This document shows positions 40,668 to 48,562 of a stretch of DNA of 52,514 bases, piece after piece (position 1 is the stretch's first letter; every line of letters begins with the position of its first letter). Under the pieces are notes generated by a model, which was not told where the DNA came from, ran no database searches, and saw nothing but the letters and a program-made list of their open reading frames with translations. Made by a program: the position numbers and the translations under genes. Origin of the DNA: JBBPZA01 sp038330095 (GTDB lineage: Bacteria; Actinomycetota; Thermoleophilia; Solirubrobacterales; Solirubrobacteraceae); NCBI GenBank assembly GCA_038330095.1, contig JBBQNQ010000011.1, forward strand, positions 1 through 52,514, written 5' to 3'.

Positions 40668-41455
40668 TCGAAGCGGAAGTGCGCGCCGACCGGATCGAGC
40701 TGCGCCTCGTGCAAGCGGGGCACCGCGGCGGCGAGCGTCGCCGCGAAGGTCTCCTTGCTCGCGCCGATGAGCCGGACGAGCTCCTGCACCGGGGTCGGCT
40801 CGGTCGCGACCCCGTTGGCGTAGTCCGTCGCATAGCCGATGAGGGCGTAGGGCAGCTCGGCCTCGCCGCACAGCACCGTCTCGGGCCCGGCGGTCTGGGA
40901 CACCGCGGTGACCCCGCAGGCCTGGAGCATCCGGATCTCCGTGCGCGTGTTGAAGCGAGGGCCGTCGACGTGGCCGTAGCAGCCGCCGTCGTGCACCGGT
41001 AGGGCGGCCTCGCGTGCCCCCGCCAGAAGCGCCCCACGCAGGTCGTCCGAGAACGGCCGCTCGAAGATCCAGTGCCCTCGGCCGTTCATACCCGGCTCGT
41101 CGTAGAGCGTGCAAAGCGCGCCGTCGCCGAGCCGGTTGGCCAGGAAGTGCAGGTCGTCGAAGACGATGAGCGACCCGAGCTCGAGCTCGGTGTCCAGCGA
41201 ACCGCACACCGTGACGGCAAGCACCGCCTCCGCGCCCGCCTCCTTGAGCGCGAGCACGTTGGCCCGGTGGTTGACCTGCGAGGAGATGTACCGGTGGCCC
41301 TCACCGTGGCGCGCGACGTGCACGACCTCGGCGCCGCCGAAGCGCCCCGCGGTCACCGTCACGGTGCCGAACCGAGTCCATATCTCCTCGGCGCGGGCGC
41401 CCTCGAAGTCGGGCAGCGAGTAGGTGCCGGAGCCGGTGAGGATCCCGAGCTTCAC
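40664..41455 (-). CDS. MTA/purine nucleoside phosphorylase family protein
   Basis: 263 residues of the PNP/UDP family, MTAP branch, which splits a nucleoside to base and sugar 1-phosphate. Phosphate loop near the start (LGILTGSGTYSLPDF), HVARHGEGHRYISSQVNHRANVLALK in pieces, AVTVCGSLDTEL, DGPRFNTRTEIRMLQACGV and AVSQTAGPETVL. GTG 41455 lies eight bases after TAGGAT. First gene of an operon with two transferases and a methyltransferase, which suggests that the released sugar phosphate is used to build something rather than only salvaged. Confidence 0.9.
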   Translation of the reverse strand: MKLGILTGSGTYSLPDFEGARAEEIWTRFGTVTVTAGRFGGAEVVHVARHGEGHRYISSQVNHRANVLALKEAGAEAVLAVTVCGSLDTELELGSLIVFDDLHFLANRLGDGALCTLYDEPGMNGRGHWIFERPFSDDLRGALLAGAREAALPVHDGGCYGHVDGPRFNTRTEIRMLQACGVTAVSQTAGPETVLCGEAELPYALIGYATDYANGVATEPTPVQELVRLIGASKETFAATLAAAVPRLHEAQLDPVGAHFRFD

Positions 41456-41463
41456 CGCGCGGG

Positions 41464-41469
41464 ATCCTA
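41464..41469 (-). promoter_or_regulatory. putative -10 (TAGGAT), leaderless
   Basis: Eight bases before GTG 41455; drives the five-gene phosphorylase operon. Confidence 0.5.
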
Positions 41470-41481
41470 GACACGGTGACC

Positions 41482-42381
41482 CTAGGCCGCGGTGGGGGTC
41501 AGCGGGAAGCTCACGCCGGTGAGCTCCTCGGAGAGCGTCCACAGCCGCTTCGCGGTGTCTTGATCGCTCGCCGCCGCGCTGCGGCTCACGAGCGCCGGGT
41601 GGCCGCGCTGCTCCTGAAAGCCGTCGGGGCCGACGTAGCTGGTGCCGGGGAGGTCCTGCGTCGCGGCATAGAGCGTGGGAAGCGCCCCCATCTCGTCGCT
41701 CTGGGCGATGAGCTTGTTGCCGATCGCCATGAGCGTGTTCTGCACGACGTTCTCCGTGCGGTTCTGGAGGTTGGTCGCCGCGTACCCCGGGTGGGCGGCC
41801 AGCGCACGAAGATTCGAGCCCGCCTCATCGAGGCGCCGCTGGAGCTCGAGCGTGAACAGGAGGTTGGCAAGCTTGGACTGGCCGTAGGCGCGCCAGCGCT
41901 GGTAGCCGCCGTGCTCCCAGTTGAGGTCGTCGAGACGGATCTTCCCGGCGCGGTGCGCCGGGGAGGCGACGGTCACCACGCGGTCGGTGATCTTCGGCAG
42001 GAGCAGGTTGGTGAGCGCGAAGTGGCCGAGGTGGTTGGTCCCGATCTGCATCTCGAAGCCGTCCTTGGTGCGCTGCTCGGGGACGGCCATCACGCCCGCG
42101 TTGTTGATCAGCACGTCGAGCTTGCCCTCCCACTCGTCTGCGAAGGCGCGGACCGAGGCGAGGTCGGCGAGGTCCAGGCGCCGGACCTCCCGCTCGCCGG
42201 GGATCGAGGCGGCCGCCTCCTCGCCCTTGTCGACGCTGCGCACCGCGAGAACGACGCGGGCGCCCGCCCGCCCGAGCGCGCGGGCGGCGGTGAGGCCGAT
42301 GCCGCTGTTGGCGCCGGTCACCACGAAGGTCCGCCCGTCGAGGTTGGGCAGGTCGGTTGAGCTCCACTTTGAATTCGCCAT
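41482..42381 (-). CDS. short-chain dehydrogenase/reductase
   Basis: 299 residues of the retinol-dehydrogenase/WW-oxidoreductase-like SDR group. Cofactor loop FVVTGANSGIGLTAARAL, DLADLASVRAFADEW, LINNAGVMAVPE, NHLGHFALTNLLL, catalytic Tyr-Lys in YGQSKLANLLFTLEL. NADP preference is suggested by Arg in the second strand (VLAVRSVDKG). ATG 42381, seven bases after TACCTT. Its N-terminal region is distinct from the truncated SDR at 38230-38526, so they are not recent duplicates. Confidence 0.93.
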   Translation of the reverse strand: MANSKWSSTDLPNLDGRTFVVTGANSGIGLTAARALGRAGARVVLAVRSVDKGEEAAASIPGEREVRRLDLADLASVRAFADEWEGKLDVLINNAGVMAVPEQRTKDGFEMQIGTNHLGHFALTNLLLPKITDRVVTVASPAHRAGKIRLDDLNWEHGGYQRWRAYGQSKLANLLFTLELQRRLDEAGSNLRALAAHPGYAATNLQNRTENVVQNTLMAIGNKLIAQSDEMGALPTLYAATQDLPGTSYVGPDGFQEQRGHPALVSRSAAASDQDTAKRLWTLSEELTGVSFPLTPTAA

Positions 42382-42388
42382 GCCACCC

Positions 42389-42394
42389 AAGGTA
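42389..42394 (-). promoter_or_regulatory. putative -10 (TACCTT), leaderless
   Basis: Seven bases before ATG 42381. Confidence 0.5.
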
Positions 42395-42401
42395 GCTGCG
42401 A

Positions 42402-43204
42402 TCACCCGGCGGTGCCCTGGAGGATGACCGCGGCGACGAGCGCCGGGTCGTCCCACATAGGGACGTGACCGCAGCCGGGCAGCGAGATCCAGTTGGCGTG
42501 GGGCGGAAGCTCGTCGCGACGCCGGGCCCGCCGGGGGATCAGGCGCTCGCGGGTGCCGAAGGCGATGGTCACCGGCGCGCTGATGCTCGCTCCGCCTTCG
42601 AAGCGAGCGTGGCTGGTCGCTTCGAGGTGCTCGTCGAAGCCCCGGGTGGCGGCCATCGTGCTAACGGTCCGCTCGGCGGCGTCGGGCGGGACGCGCCATG
42701 GCCGGCCGAAGGTCTGCCCGAGAGCGAGCGTCCGCCCGGCGCGCGAGCGGAAGGCAACTGGAGCGGCGCGCGCGGCGAGCGGGCTCATGCGTCGCATGGA
42801 CCGCAGCGAGAAGTAGGAGCGGCGGGGATTGCGGCGGCGCCAGAGCCCGGCGGGGGCGAGCGCGACGACCGCGTGCGCGCGGCCGGCCTTTGCGAGCTCG
42901 AGGGCGGTCCACCCTCCGACCGAGTTGCCGCCACCGCGACCGTGCCGAGACCGAGATCGTCCAGGAGACGGGAGACGAGCACCGAGTAGCCGATCGGAGT
43001 CGGTGCGATGCCCTCCGGCGGCAGCGGAGAGAGACCGTGCCCGGGGAGGTCGACGGCGACCACGTCGCGCTCGCGAGCGAGCCGGTCGATGACGGGCGTC
43101 CACACCTGTCGCGAGCTCCCGGTTCCGTGCAGGAGAAGCAGCGGCTCGCCCGTCCCGCGACGGTCGAAGCTCAAGCGAGCGCCGTCTGAGGCTGCGCCAG
43201 TCAT
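42402..43204 (-). pseudogene. alpha/beta hydrolase interrupted by a frameshift
   Basis: The gene starts at ATG 43204 (GGGGAGG upstream) and reads MTGAASDGARLSFDRRGTG, LLLLHGTGSSRQVW, VVAVDLPGHG and LDDLGLGTVAVA. Near 42926-42934 the frame shifts; the family continues in the next frame as GNSVGGWTALELAKAG and ends with GCGHVPMWDDPALVAA. Adding one G would restore a single 268-residue enzyme, and the lost base lies at the nucleophile elbow (GNSVGG). A one-base deletion or a sequencing error are both possible. Confidence 0.85.
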
Positions 43205-43222
43205 CGTCGGACCTCCCCGGGT

Positions 43223-43257
43223 AACCTAATGACAATGATCCGGACTCTACATTAGGT
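43223..43257. promoter_or_regulatory. divergent promoters with an inverted-repeat operator
   Basis: ACCTAATG (43224-43231) and CATTAGGT (43250-43257) form a perfect 8-bp inverted repeat. Each arm overlaps a -10 element: TAGGTT for the hydrolase (43228-43223, minus) and TACATT for the CGNR gene (43248-43253, plus, six bases before its ATG). A regulator bound here would control both; the CGNR protein is the obvious candidate. Confidence 0.6.
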
Positions 43258-43259
43258 CG

Positions 43260-43883
43260 ATGGAGCTCCTGGAGACCGGTCGCGGCGGCCCTCTGTTCCG
43301 CTGGCTTGGCGAGCCGCTGGCGCTGGACCTCGCCAACACCGTGCTGGTGGTGAGGCCCGGGGACGCCCGTGACCTGCTGGCGACGGGTGAGGGGCTGTCG
43401 CGGTGGCTGGAATTGGAGCGCGAGCGCCTGGGGGACTGGCGTCCCTCCCGCCCCGAGCGACTCGACCTGCTGGAGCTGAGGGGCTGCGTCCGCCGGCTGC
43501 TGGCGGCAAGCGCGCAGCGAAGCCCTCTGAGCGGTGACGACGTCGGACGCCTGAACGAGCTGAGCGCGGCCGCGGCGTGCTTTCCCCGCCTAGGGCTCGC
43601 GAGCGGCGTTCCGAAGTGCACGCGGCTGACCACCGCGGCCTCCACGGGGACGGAAGCGTTGGCTCGCATCGCACGCTCGGCGATCGAGCTGCTCGGCGGT
43701 GACGACCGCGCGCGGGTCCGGATCTGCGCGGCGCCCAACTGCGGGATGTTCTTCGTGGCGAACCGCTCGAAGCCGGGCCAGCGGTGGTGCTGCGCGGCGT
43801 GTGGGAACCGCGCCCGCGTGGCGAGCCACTACCGCCGCCGTCGGGGTCATGCCTCGACCGGCCGGGTAGGTCGGACGACGTAG
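43260..43883 (+). CDS. CGNR zinc-finger (ABATE domain) transcription regulator
   Basis: 207 residues. The N-terminal ABATE ligand-binding-like domain (PLFRWLGEPLALDLANTVLV) is followed by the C-terminal CGNR zinc finger: Cys in RICAAPNCGMFFV and in WCCAACGNRARVASHYRRRR, a DNA-binding treble-clef module. Such genes often lie divergent from the stress or detoxification gene they control; here it is the frameshifted alpha/beta hydrolase. Leaderless ATG. The tail overlaps the convergent zinc-ribbon gene by 37 bases. Confidence 0.92.
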   Translation: MELLETGRGGPLFRWLGEPLALDLANTVLVVRPGDARDLLATGEGLSRWLELERERLGDWRPSRPERLDLLELRGCVRRLLAASAQRSPLSGDDVGRLNELSAAAACFPRLGLASGVPKCTRLTTAASTGTEALARIARSAIELLGGDDRARVRICAAPNCGMFFVANRSKPGQRWCCAACGNRARVASHYRRRRGHASTGRVGRTT

Positions 43884-44155
43884 ACGCCGACCCGGGCCGG
43901 TCGCGACGGCCTGGCGAGCGAGAGGAAGTCGCGCACCGCCCCGCCGTGAGCGCAGAACGGACAGGCGAGTGGGTCCGCGGGCGACGAGCTTCCGGGCTGC
44001 AGCCTTACCGGAGCGTCGCAGGCCGGGCAGGCGAGCGTCCCCGTGGCCATCCGCAACGAGCGCGCAGCGCGACGCTCCTCGTGCCATCCGGCGACGCGCT
44101 CGAGCCGCTCGGGACGAATCGGCTCGGCGCCGTCGAAGTCACGCTGAATCGTCAC
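43847..44155 (-). CDS. small zinc-ribbon protein
   Basis: 102 residues with two CxxC knuckles (CPACDAPV and CPFC) 26 residues apart, forming one zinc ribbon, and a conserved-looking start IQRDFDGAEPIRPERLERVAG. No named family recognised. The GTG start is seven bases after TAGACT. It sits just downstream of the radical-SAM/metallophosphoesterase gene on the same strand but has its own promoter. Confidence 0.72.
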   Translation of the reverse strand: MTIQRDFDGAEPIRPERLERVAGWHEERRAARSLRMATGTLACPACDAPVRLQPGSSSPADPLACPFCAHGGAVRDFLSLARPSRPARVGVYVVRPTRPVEA

Positions 44156-44162
44156 CGGAACG

Positions 44163-44168
44163 AGTCTA
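44163..44168 (-). promoter_or_regulatory. putative -10 (TAGACT), leaderless
   Basis: Seven bases before GTG 44155. Confidence 0.5.
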
Positions 44169-44200
44169 GGGCCGCCGGCGAATGGGCTCGCTCTCGCCGG

Positions 44201-45886
44201 CTACACCGCGCACTGGAAGGCCGGCGGAAGGGTGCCGTCGGCCTGGCGGAGGGTGAGGAAGCGCTCGACGATCAGACGCTTGGCGTCGGCGAGCGAGATC
44301 TCACCGCGTGCGACCACCATGTCCGGCGAGGCGTCCATTTCGCCTCCCACCGGGTGCCAGTGCGCGCCGTCCGCGGTGATCGTCAGCTCGGGGACCATCA
44401 CCGCGTCGGAGACCGCCACGCCGCCCTCGACGCCCTCGGCGAAGCCGCGCGCGACGAGCGGGCGCACGGCGAAGGCGTCGCCGACGATGTCCAGGCGCGC
44501 GAGCAGCTCGCGCAGCTCGTCGACCTCGCCTCGGTTCTGCGGGGTCTGGGTCATGGCGACCCGCAACGGGAGGCCGAGCGAGCGCGCGTAGGCCAGGCCC
44601 TGCATCGCCTTGGCCCACGAGCCGGCACCGCGCCAGACGTCGTGGGTCCGCGGACGGGCTCCGTCGACCGAGCTCTGGAGCACCAGGTTGGCGCGGCCCG
44701 CCAGCCGCGCGAGCTCCTCGCGCCGGCGCCCGGTGAACAGCATCGCGTTGGTGAGCACGACGGTCGGCAGACGGTCGGAGGCGTACTCGAGCATCTGCAC
44801 GATCTGAGGCTCGACGAACGGCTCGCCGCCGGTCACGTAGAGCTCGACGAAGCCCTCGGCCACCGCCTCGTCGACCAGCGCACGAAAGCGCTCCATCCCG
44901 ATCGCGCGCTTGCGGGCGCGCGGCGAAGAGGCGACCACGCAGTAGTCGCACGCGAGGTTGCAGTGGAAGTTCGAGTAGATCCACAGCCTTCGCGGAAACA
45001 GCGCGGTGCCGAAGAGGCCGACCACCGGAAGGCCGTCGTCCCCGGGGTCGGGCGCGTCGGTCCAGCCCACTCCCTCCGCGGCGAAGCCGGCCGGCATCGC
45101 GTCGCGGTAGACGTGATAGCGCCCGCGCGCCCGCTCACGGGGCGGCACGACCTCCAGGCACGTCGTCCACCACCCCGTCTCGACCGTCTCCACGAACGGC
45201 TCGGGCAGACCCGCATCGCGCATCGAGGCCGCGTGCGCGCGCCAGTCGTAGGCCAGCGGGCGCAGCTGCGCCCGGGCACCACCGTCCGACACGTCGACGA
45301 GCGCCCACCACGTCTCGGGGCGACCGTCGTTGGCCGGGCGGCCGACCGTGCCGACGTTGACGACCAGCGTCCCCTCGACCTCGCGCTGCCAGGGGATGCC
45401 CGTGTGCGTGCACAGCAGCACGTCGGCTGCGCTCGCCCGCACGCGCAGCGCGAGCTCTTCGTCGTCCAGCGACTCCCACAGGAAGTCGTTGATCGCCAGC
45501 GGCGACCCGTGGACCATGTGGACCTCGACGTCCTCGATCTCCTCGCGCAGCTCGGCGGGCAGCGCGCGCATCCAGCGCGCGAAGCCCTCGCCGGTGCGCC
45601 CGCGGGTGAAGTCGTACATGAGCTGCGCGAAGGCGTTGTCGCGCGGGTCGGTGTAGCCGCAGCCGCAGTCTTCGTCGCCGCGGCCGATCGCCACGTCGTA
45701 GTTGCCGGCGAGGCACCGTACGCCGTGCTCGCGCAGGAGCGGCCACACCGCGTCGCACTCGGCGCCGAAGCCTCCGAGATCCCCGAGGCAGTACAGCCTG
45801 TCGGCCCCGGCGGACCGCGCTGCATCCAGCCACGCACGCAGTGCGTAGGGATTGGCGTACACCCCTCCGCAGATCGCGAGCCTCAC
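44201..45886 (-). CDS. metallophosphoesterase-radical SAM fusion protein
   Basis: 561 residues. Residues 1-185 form a YfcE/Mre11-type metallophosphoesterase domain: GDLGG (35-39), GNYD (61-64), HGSP (126-129), CTHTG (159-163) and VNVGTVGRP. A linker leads to a radical SAM domain from about 300 with the cluster cysteines C309, C313, C316 (CNLACDYC), TGGEPFVEP for SAM binding and LTNAMLF. The C-terminus ends in a lone Cys. The start is GTG 45886, eight bases after TAGATT; upstream frame is non-coding. Divergent from a flavoprotein and a second radical SAM gene. Substrate unknown. Confidence 0.9.
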   Translation of the reverse strand: MRLAICGGVYANPYALRAWLDAARSAGADRLYCLGDLGGFGAECDAVWPLLREHGVRCLAGNYDVAIGRGDEDCGCGYTDPRDNAFAQLMYDFTRGRTGEGFARWMRALPAELREEIEDVEVHMVHGSPLAINDFLWESLDDEELALRVRASAADVLLCTHTGIPWQREVEGTLVVNVGTVGRPANDGRPETWWALVDVSDGGARAQLRPLAYDWRAHAASMRDAGLPEPFVETVETGWWTTCLEVVPPRERARGRYHVYRDAMPAGFAAEGVGWTDAPDPGDDGLPVVGLFGTALFPRRLWIYSNFHCNLACDYCVVASSPRARKRAIGMERFRALVDEAVAEGFVELYVTGGEPFVEPQIVQMLEYASDRLPTVVLTNAMLFTGRRREELARLAGRANLVLQSSVDGARPRTHDVWRGAGSWAKAMQGLAYARSLGLPLRVAMTQTPQNRGEVDELRELLARLDIVGDAFAVRPLVARGFAEGVEGGVAVSDAVMVPELTITADGAHWHPVGGEMDASPDMVVARGEISLADAKRLIVERFLTLRQADGTLPPAFQCAV

Positions 45887-45894
45887 GGCGCTTG

Positions 45895-45900
45895 AATCTA
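45895..45900 (-). promoter_or_regulatory. putative -10 (TAGATT), leaderless
   Basis: Eight bases before GTG 45886. Confidence 0.5.
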
Positions 45901-45930
45901 GTGACCCGGGCGTGCTCTGATGAGGGCGGG

Positions 45931-45936
45931 TACGCT
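45931..45936 (+). promoter_or_regulatory. putative -10 (TACGCT) with leader
   Basis: 29 bases before ATG 45966; the leader ends in a strong AGGAGG (45957-45962). Confidence 0.4.
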
Positions 45937-45965
45937 CAGTGCAGCCCGGCCGATCAGGAGGAAGC

Positions 45966-47162
45966 ATGGACCAGCCGCCCCGTATCGCCGTCCTCGGCGC
46001 CGGCCCGATCGGGTTGGAGGCCGCGCTGGCGGCGGCCGAGCGATCCTGGCCCTTCACGGTGTACGAGCAGGCTGCCGCGGTCGCTGGGCACGTGCGCCAG
46101 TGGGCGCACGTCCGCGCGTTCACGCCCTGGTCGATGAACGTCTCTGACCGCATGGCGGCCGCCCTGCACCGCGCCGGCGCCGAGGTTCCCGCGGGCCAGG
46201 CGCTGCCCACAGGCGAGGAGCTCGTGGCGCGCCTGTACGACCCGGTCGCCGAGCTGCCTCAGCTTGGCGGGCGGGTGCGGACCGCCGCGCGTGTCGAGGC
46301 GATCGGCCGTGAGGGGCTGCTCAAGCACGAGGAGATCGGGACGGGCGCGCGCAGCGAGCGCCCGTTCCGGATCCTGGTCTCGGGGCCGGACGGCGAGGAG
46401 GCGGTCGAGCACGCCGACGTGGTCATCGACGCGACCGGCACCTACGGGAACCCCAACAGCCTCGGGGACGCCGGCATCCCCGCACCCGGCGAGCGGGCGT
46501 GCGAGGAGCGCATCACGCGCCTGCTGCCCGATCTCGAGCGCGAGGCCGCGGAGTGGACCGGGCGCACGATCCTGCTGACCGGGGCGGGCCACTCGGCCCA
46601 GACCGCGGCGCGCACGCTCGCGCAGCTCGCGGGCGGCGCCGACGGCACGCGAGTCGTGTGGGCGGTGCGCTCCGCCGAGCCGACGTGGGGCACCGTCGAG
46701 GGCGACCCGCTGCCCGAGCGCGCCCGGCTCAACGAAGCCGCCGGCGAGCTCGCCCGCGGCGCCTCGCCCGCGGTGCGGGTGATCCGCGGCGTGGTGACCG
46801 AGGCGCTGCGGCGCGAGGGCGGCCGGGTCGTGGTGACGCTGCGCAACGGCAGCGCCGAGGAGTTCACCGTGGATCGGGTGCTGGGCCTCAACGGCGGCGT
46901 CGGAGACTTCACGCTGTACCGCCAGCTCCAGGTCCACGAGTGCTACGCGACCGCCGGGCCGATGAAGCTCGCCGCCGCGCTGCTCGGCGCCGCCGGCGGT
47001 GACTGCCTGGCGCTCCAGAGCCACGGCGCCGACACCCTGGTCAACCCCGAACCCGGCTTCTTCCTGCTCGGAGCCAAGTCCTACGGGCGCAACAGCCAGT
47101 TCCTGGCGCGGGTGGGGTGGCAGCAGGTCGACGACGTCTTCAGCCTGCTGGACGCGAGATGA
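45966..47162 (+). CDS. FAD/NAD(P)-binding flavoprotein of the radical-SAM cluster
   Basis: 398 residues. FAD-binding GxGxxG at the start (IAVLGAGPIGLEAALAAAE), a second nucleotide fold with TILLTGAGHSAQTAARTLAQL, and the late FAD motif LINPEP-like LVNPEPGFFLLGAKSYGRNSQFL. It resembles flavin monooxygenase/thioredoxin-reductase-like proteins but has no CxxC pair, so it probably passes electrons from NADPH through FAD only. Strong Shine-Dalgarno. The stop overlaps the next radical SAM start (ATGA), so the two are produced together; it could supply electrons for cluster reduction or oxidise the product. Confidence 0.85.
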   Translation: MDQPPRIAVLGAGPIGLEAALAAAERSWPFTVYEQAAAVAGHVRQWAHVRAFTPWSMNVSDRMAAALHRAGAEVPAGQALPTGEELVARLYDPVAELPQLGGRVRTAARVEAIGREGLLKHEEIGTGARSERPFRILVSGPDGEEAVEHADVVIDATGTYGNPNSLGDAGIPAPGERACEERITRLLPDLEREAAEWTGRTILLTGAGHSAQTAARTLAQLAGGADGTRVVWAVRSAEPTWGTVEGDPLPERARLNEAAGELARGASPAVRVIRGVVTEALRREGGRVVVTLRNGSAEEFTVDRVLGLNGGVGDFTLYRQLQVHECYATAGPMKLAAALLGAAGGDCLALQSHGADTLVNPEPGFFLLGAKSYGRNSQFLARVGWQQVDDVFSLLDAR

Positions 47163-48562
47163 TCGCCGCGCTTCGGGAGCGGGCCCGAGCGCTGGACCTC
47201 GCGACCCGCCCGGTGCACCCCGACACCGAGCGCACGCTGGCCCGGCGCTGGGACGAGCTTCCGGCCCACGTGAAGACCGACAACCAGGCGCTGGGGCGGC
47301 GGACCAACGGCTGCGAGGGCACCCACGGCGTCTTTCCGCGCTGCGACCTCGCCTGCACGCCCTGCTACCACTCGCGTGACGCCAACCGGGTACGGATCGA
47401 CGGCGAGCACACGGTCGCGACGGTCGACGAGCAGATGGCGCTGCTGCGCGAGCGCCGCGGACCGGGTCAGTACGCGCAGCTCATCGGAGGCGAGGTCACG
47501 CTGCTCGACGCCGAGGACCACGCCGCCGCGCTGCTCGCCATGCGCCGCCACGGGCGCAAGCCGATGAGCATGTCCCACGGCGACTTCGACTACCCCTACC
47601 TCGAGCGCGTCGCGCTCGACCCGCGGACCGGCGAGCCTCGCTTCTCACAGCTCTCCTTCGCAGGTCACTTCGACTCGATGATGTACGGCCGGCGCGGGAT
47701 CAAGCGCGCGCGCTCGGAGAGCGAGCTGCACCCCCACCGGCAGCGTTTCTGCGACCTGTTCGCCCGCCTGGAGCGCGAGCACGGAATCAAGTCCTACCTC
47801 GCCCACAACATGACCGTCACTCCCGCGAACCTCGATCAGGTCGCGCAGACGATCCGCGACTGCCGCGACATGGGCTTTCGCATGTTCTCCTTCCAGCCCG
47901 CGGCGTTCATCGGGAACAGCAGCCGCTGGAAGCACGACTACCGCGCGTTCTCGGGCGACCACGTCTGGCGCGAGATCGAGCGCGGCGCCGGCGGCCACCT
48001 GGCCTGGCACGCTTTCCAGATCGGCGACGAGCGCTGCAACCGCACAGCCTACGGCGCGTACGTCGGCGATCGCTACCTGCCGCTGCTCGACGACCGCGAC
48101 CCGGCCGACATGCGCGTTCGCGACGCGTTCTACGAGGTGTTCGGCGGCATGGACTTCGAAGCCGGCCTCCTACCCGCCCGGCTGGTGCGGGCGTTCGCTG
48201 GCCATCCGGGCGGGCTCGCGCTCGCCGCCGACTGGGCACGGCGCTTCGTGGCGCGCGCAGGCGCGCTTCGACTTCTTCGTCAGCGAGCGCGTCCGGTCAC
48301 CTTCGTCATGCACTCGTTCATGGACGCGCGCTGGGTCAAGCCGGCGTGGGAGCGCATTCGCCGCGGCGAGGGGCTCGCCCGGGAGCCGCAGGTCCGCGAG
48401 GCCCAGGAGCGCCTGCTCGCCTGCTCCTACGCGATGGCCCACCCCGAGTCCGAAACGCTCGTCCCCGCCTGCGCGCAGCACTCCGTCCTGGACCCCGAGG
48501 AGAACCTCGCGCTTGCCAGGCTCCTTCCGCTCGAGCGCGTCGCCCCCGGTGTCCCGGCTTAG
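47159..48562 (+). CDS. radical SAM protein
   Basis: 467 residues. The cluster cysteines are C62, C66, C69 in FPRCDLACTPCYHSR, followed by QLIGGEVTLL (GGE-type SAM motif). Other Cys (C52, GDERCNR, LLACSYAM, VPACAQHSV) could ligate an auxiliary cluster. The middle holds a long conserved-looking stretch (DFDYPYLERVALDP; NMTVTPANLDQVAQTIRDC; FRMFSFQPAAF). I do not recognise a characterised subfamily. ATG 47159 overlaps the flavoprotein stop. Its last codons overlap the end of the truncated cyclic-nucleotide gene on the other strand. Confidence 0.87.
   Translation: MIAALRERARALDLATRPVHPDTERTLARRWDELPAHVKTDNQALGRRTNGCEGTHGVFPRCDLACTPCYHSRDANRVRIDGEHTVATVDEQMALLRERRGPGQYAQLIGGEVTLLDAEDHAAALLAMRRHGRKPMSMSHGDFDYPYLERVALDPRTGEPRFSQLSFAGHFDSMMYGRRGIKRARSESELHPHRQRFCDLFARLEREHGIKSYLAHNMTVTPANLDQVAQTIRDCRDMGFRMFSFQPAAFIGNSSRWKHDYRAFSGDHVWREIERGAGGHLAWHAFQIGDERCNRTAYGAYVGDRYLPLLDDRDPADMRVRDAFYEVFGGMDFEAGLLPARLVRAFAGHPGGLALAADWARRFVARAGALRLLRQRARPVTFVMHSFMDARWVKPAWERIRRGEGLAREPQVREAQERLLACSYAMAHPESETLVPACAQHSVLDPEENLALARLLPLERVAPGVPA

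Noticed and set aside
43784..45895. 703-codon open frame on the plus strand opposite the radical SAM fusion
   Set aside because: Translation has no recognisable domain and the minus strand encodes a clear two-domain enzyme.
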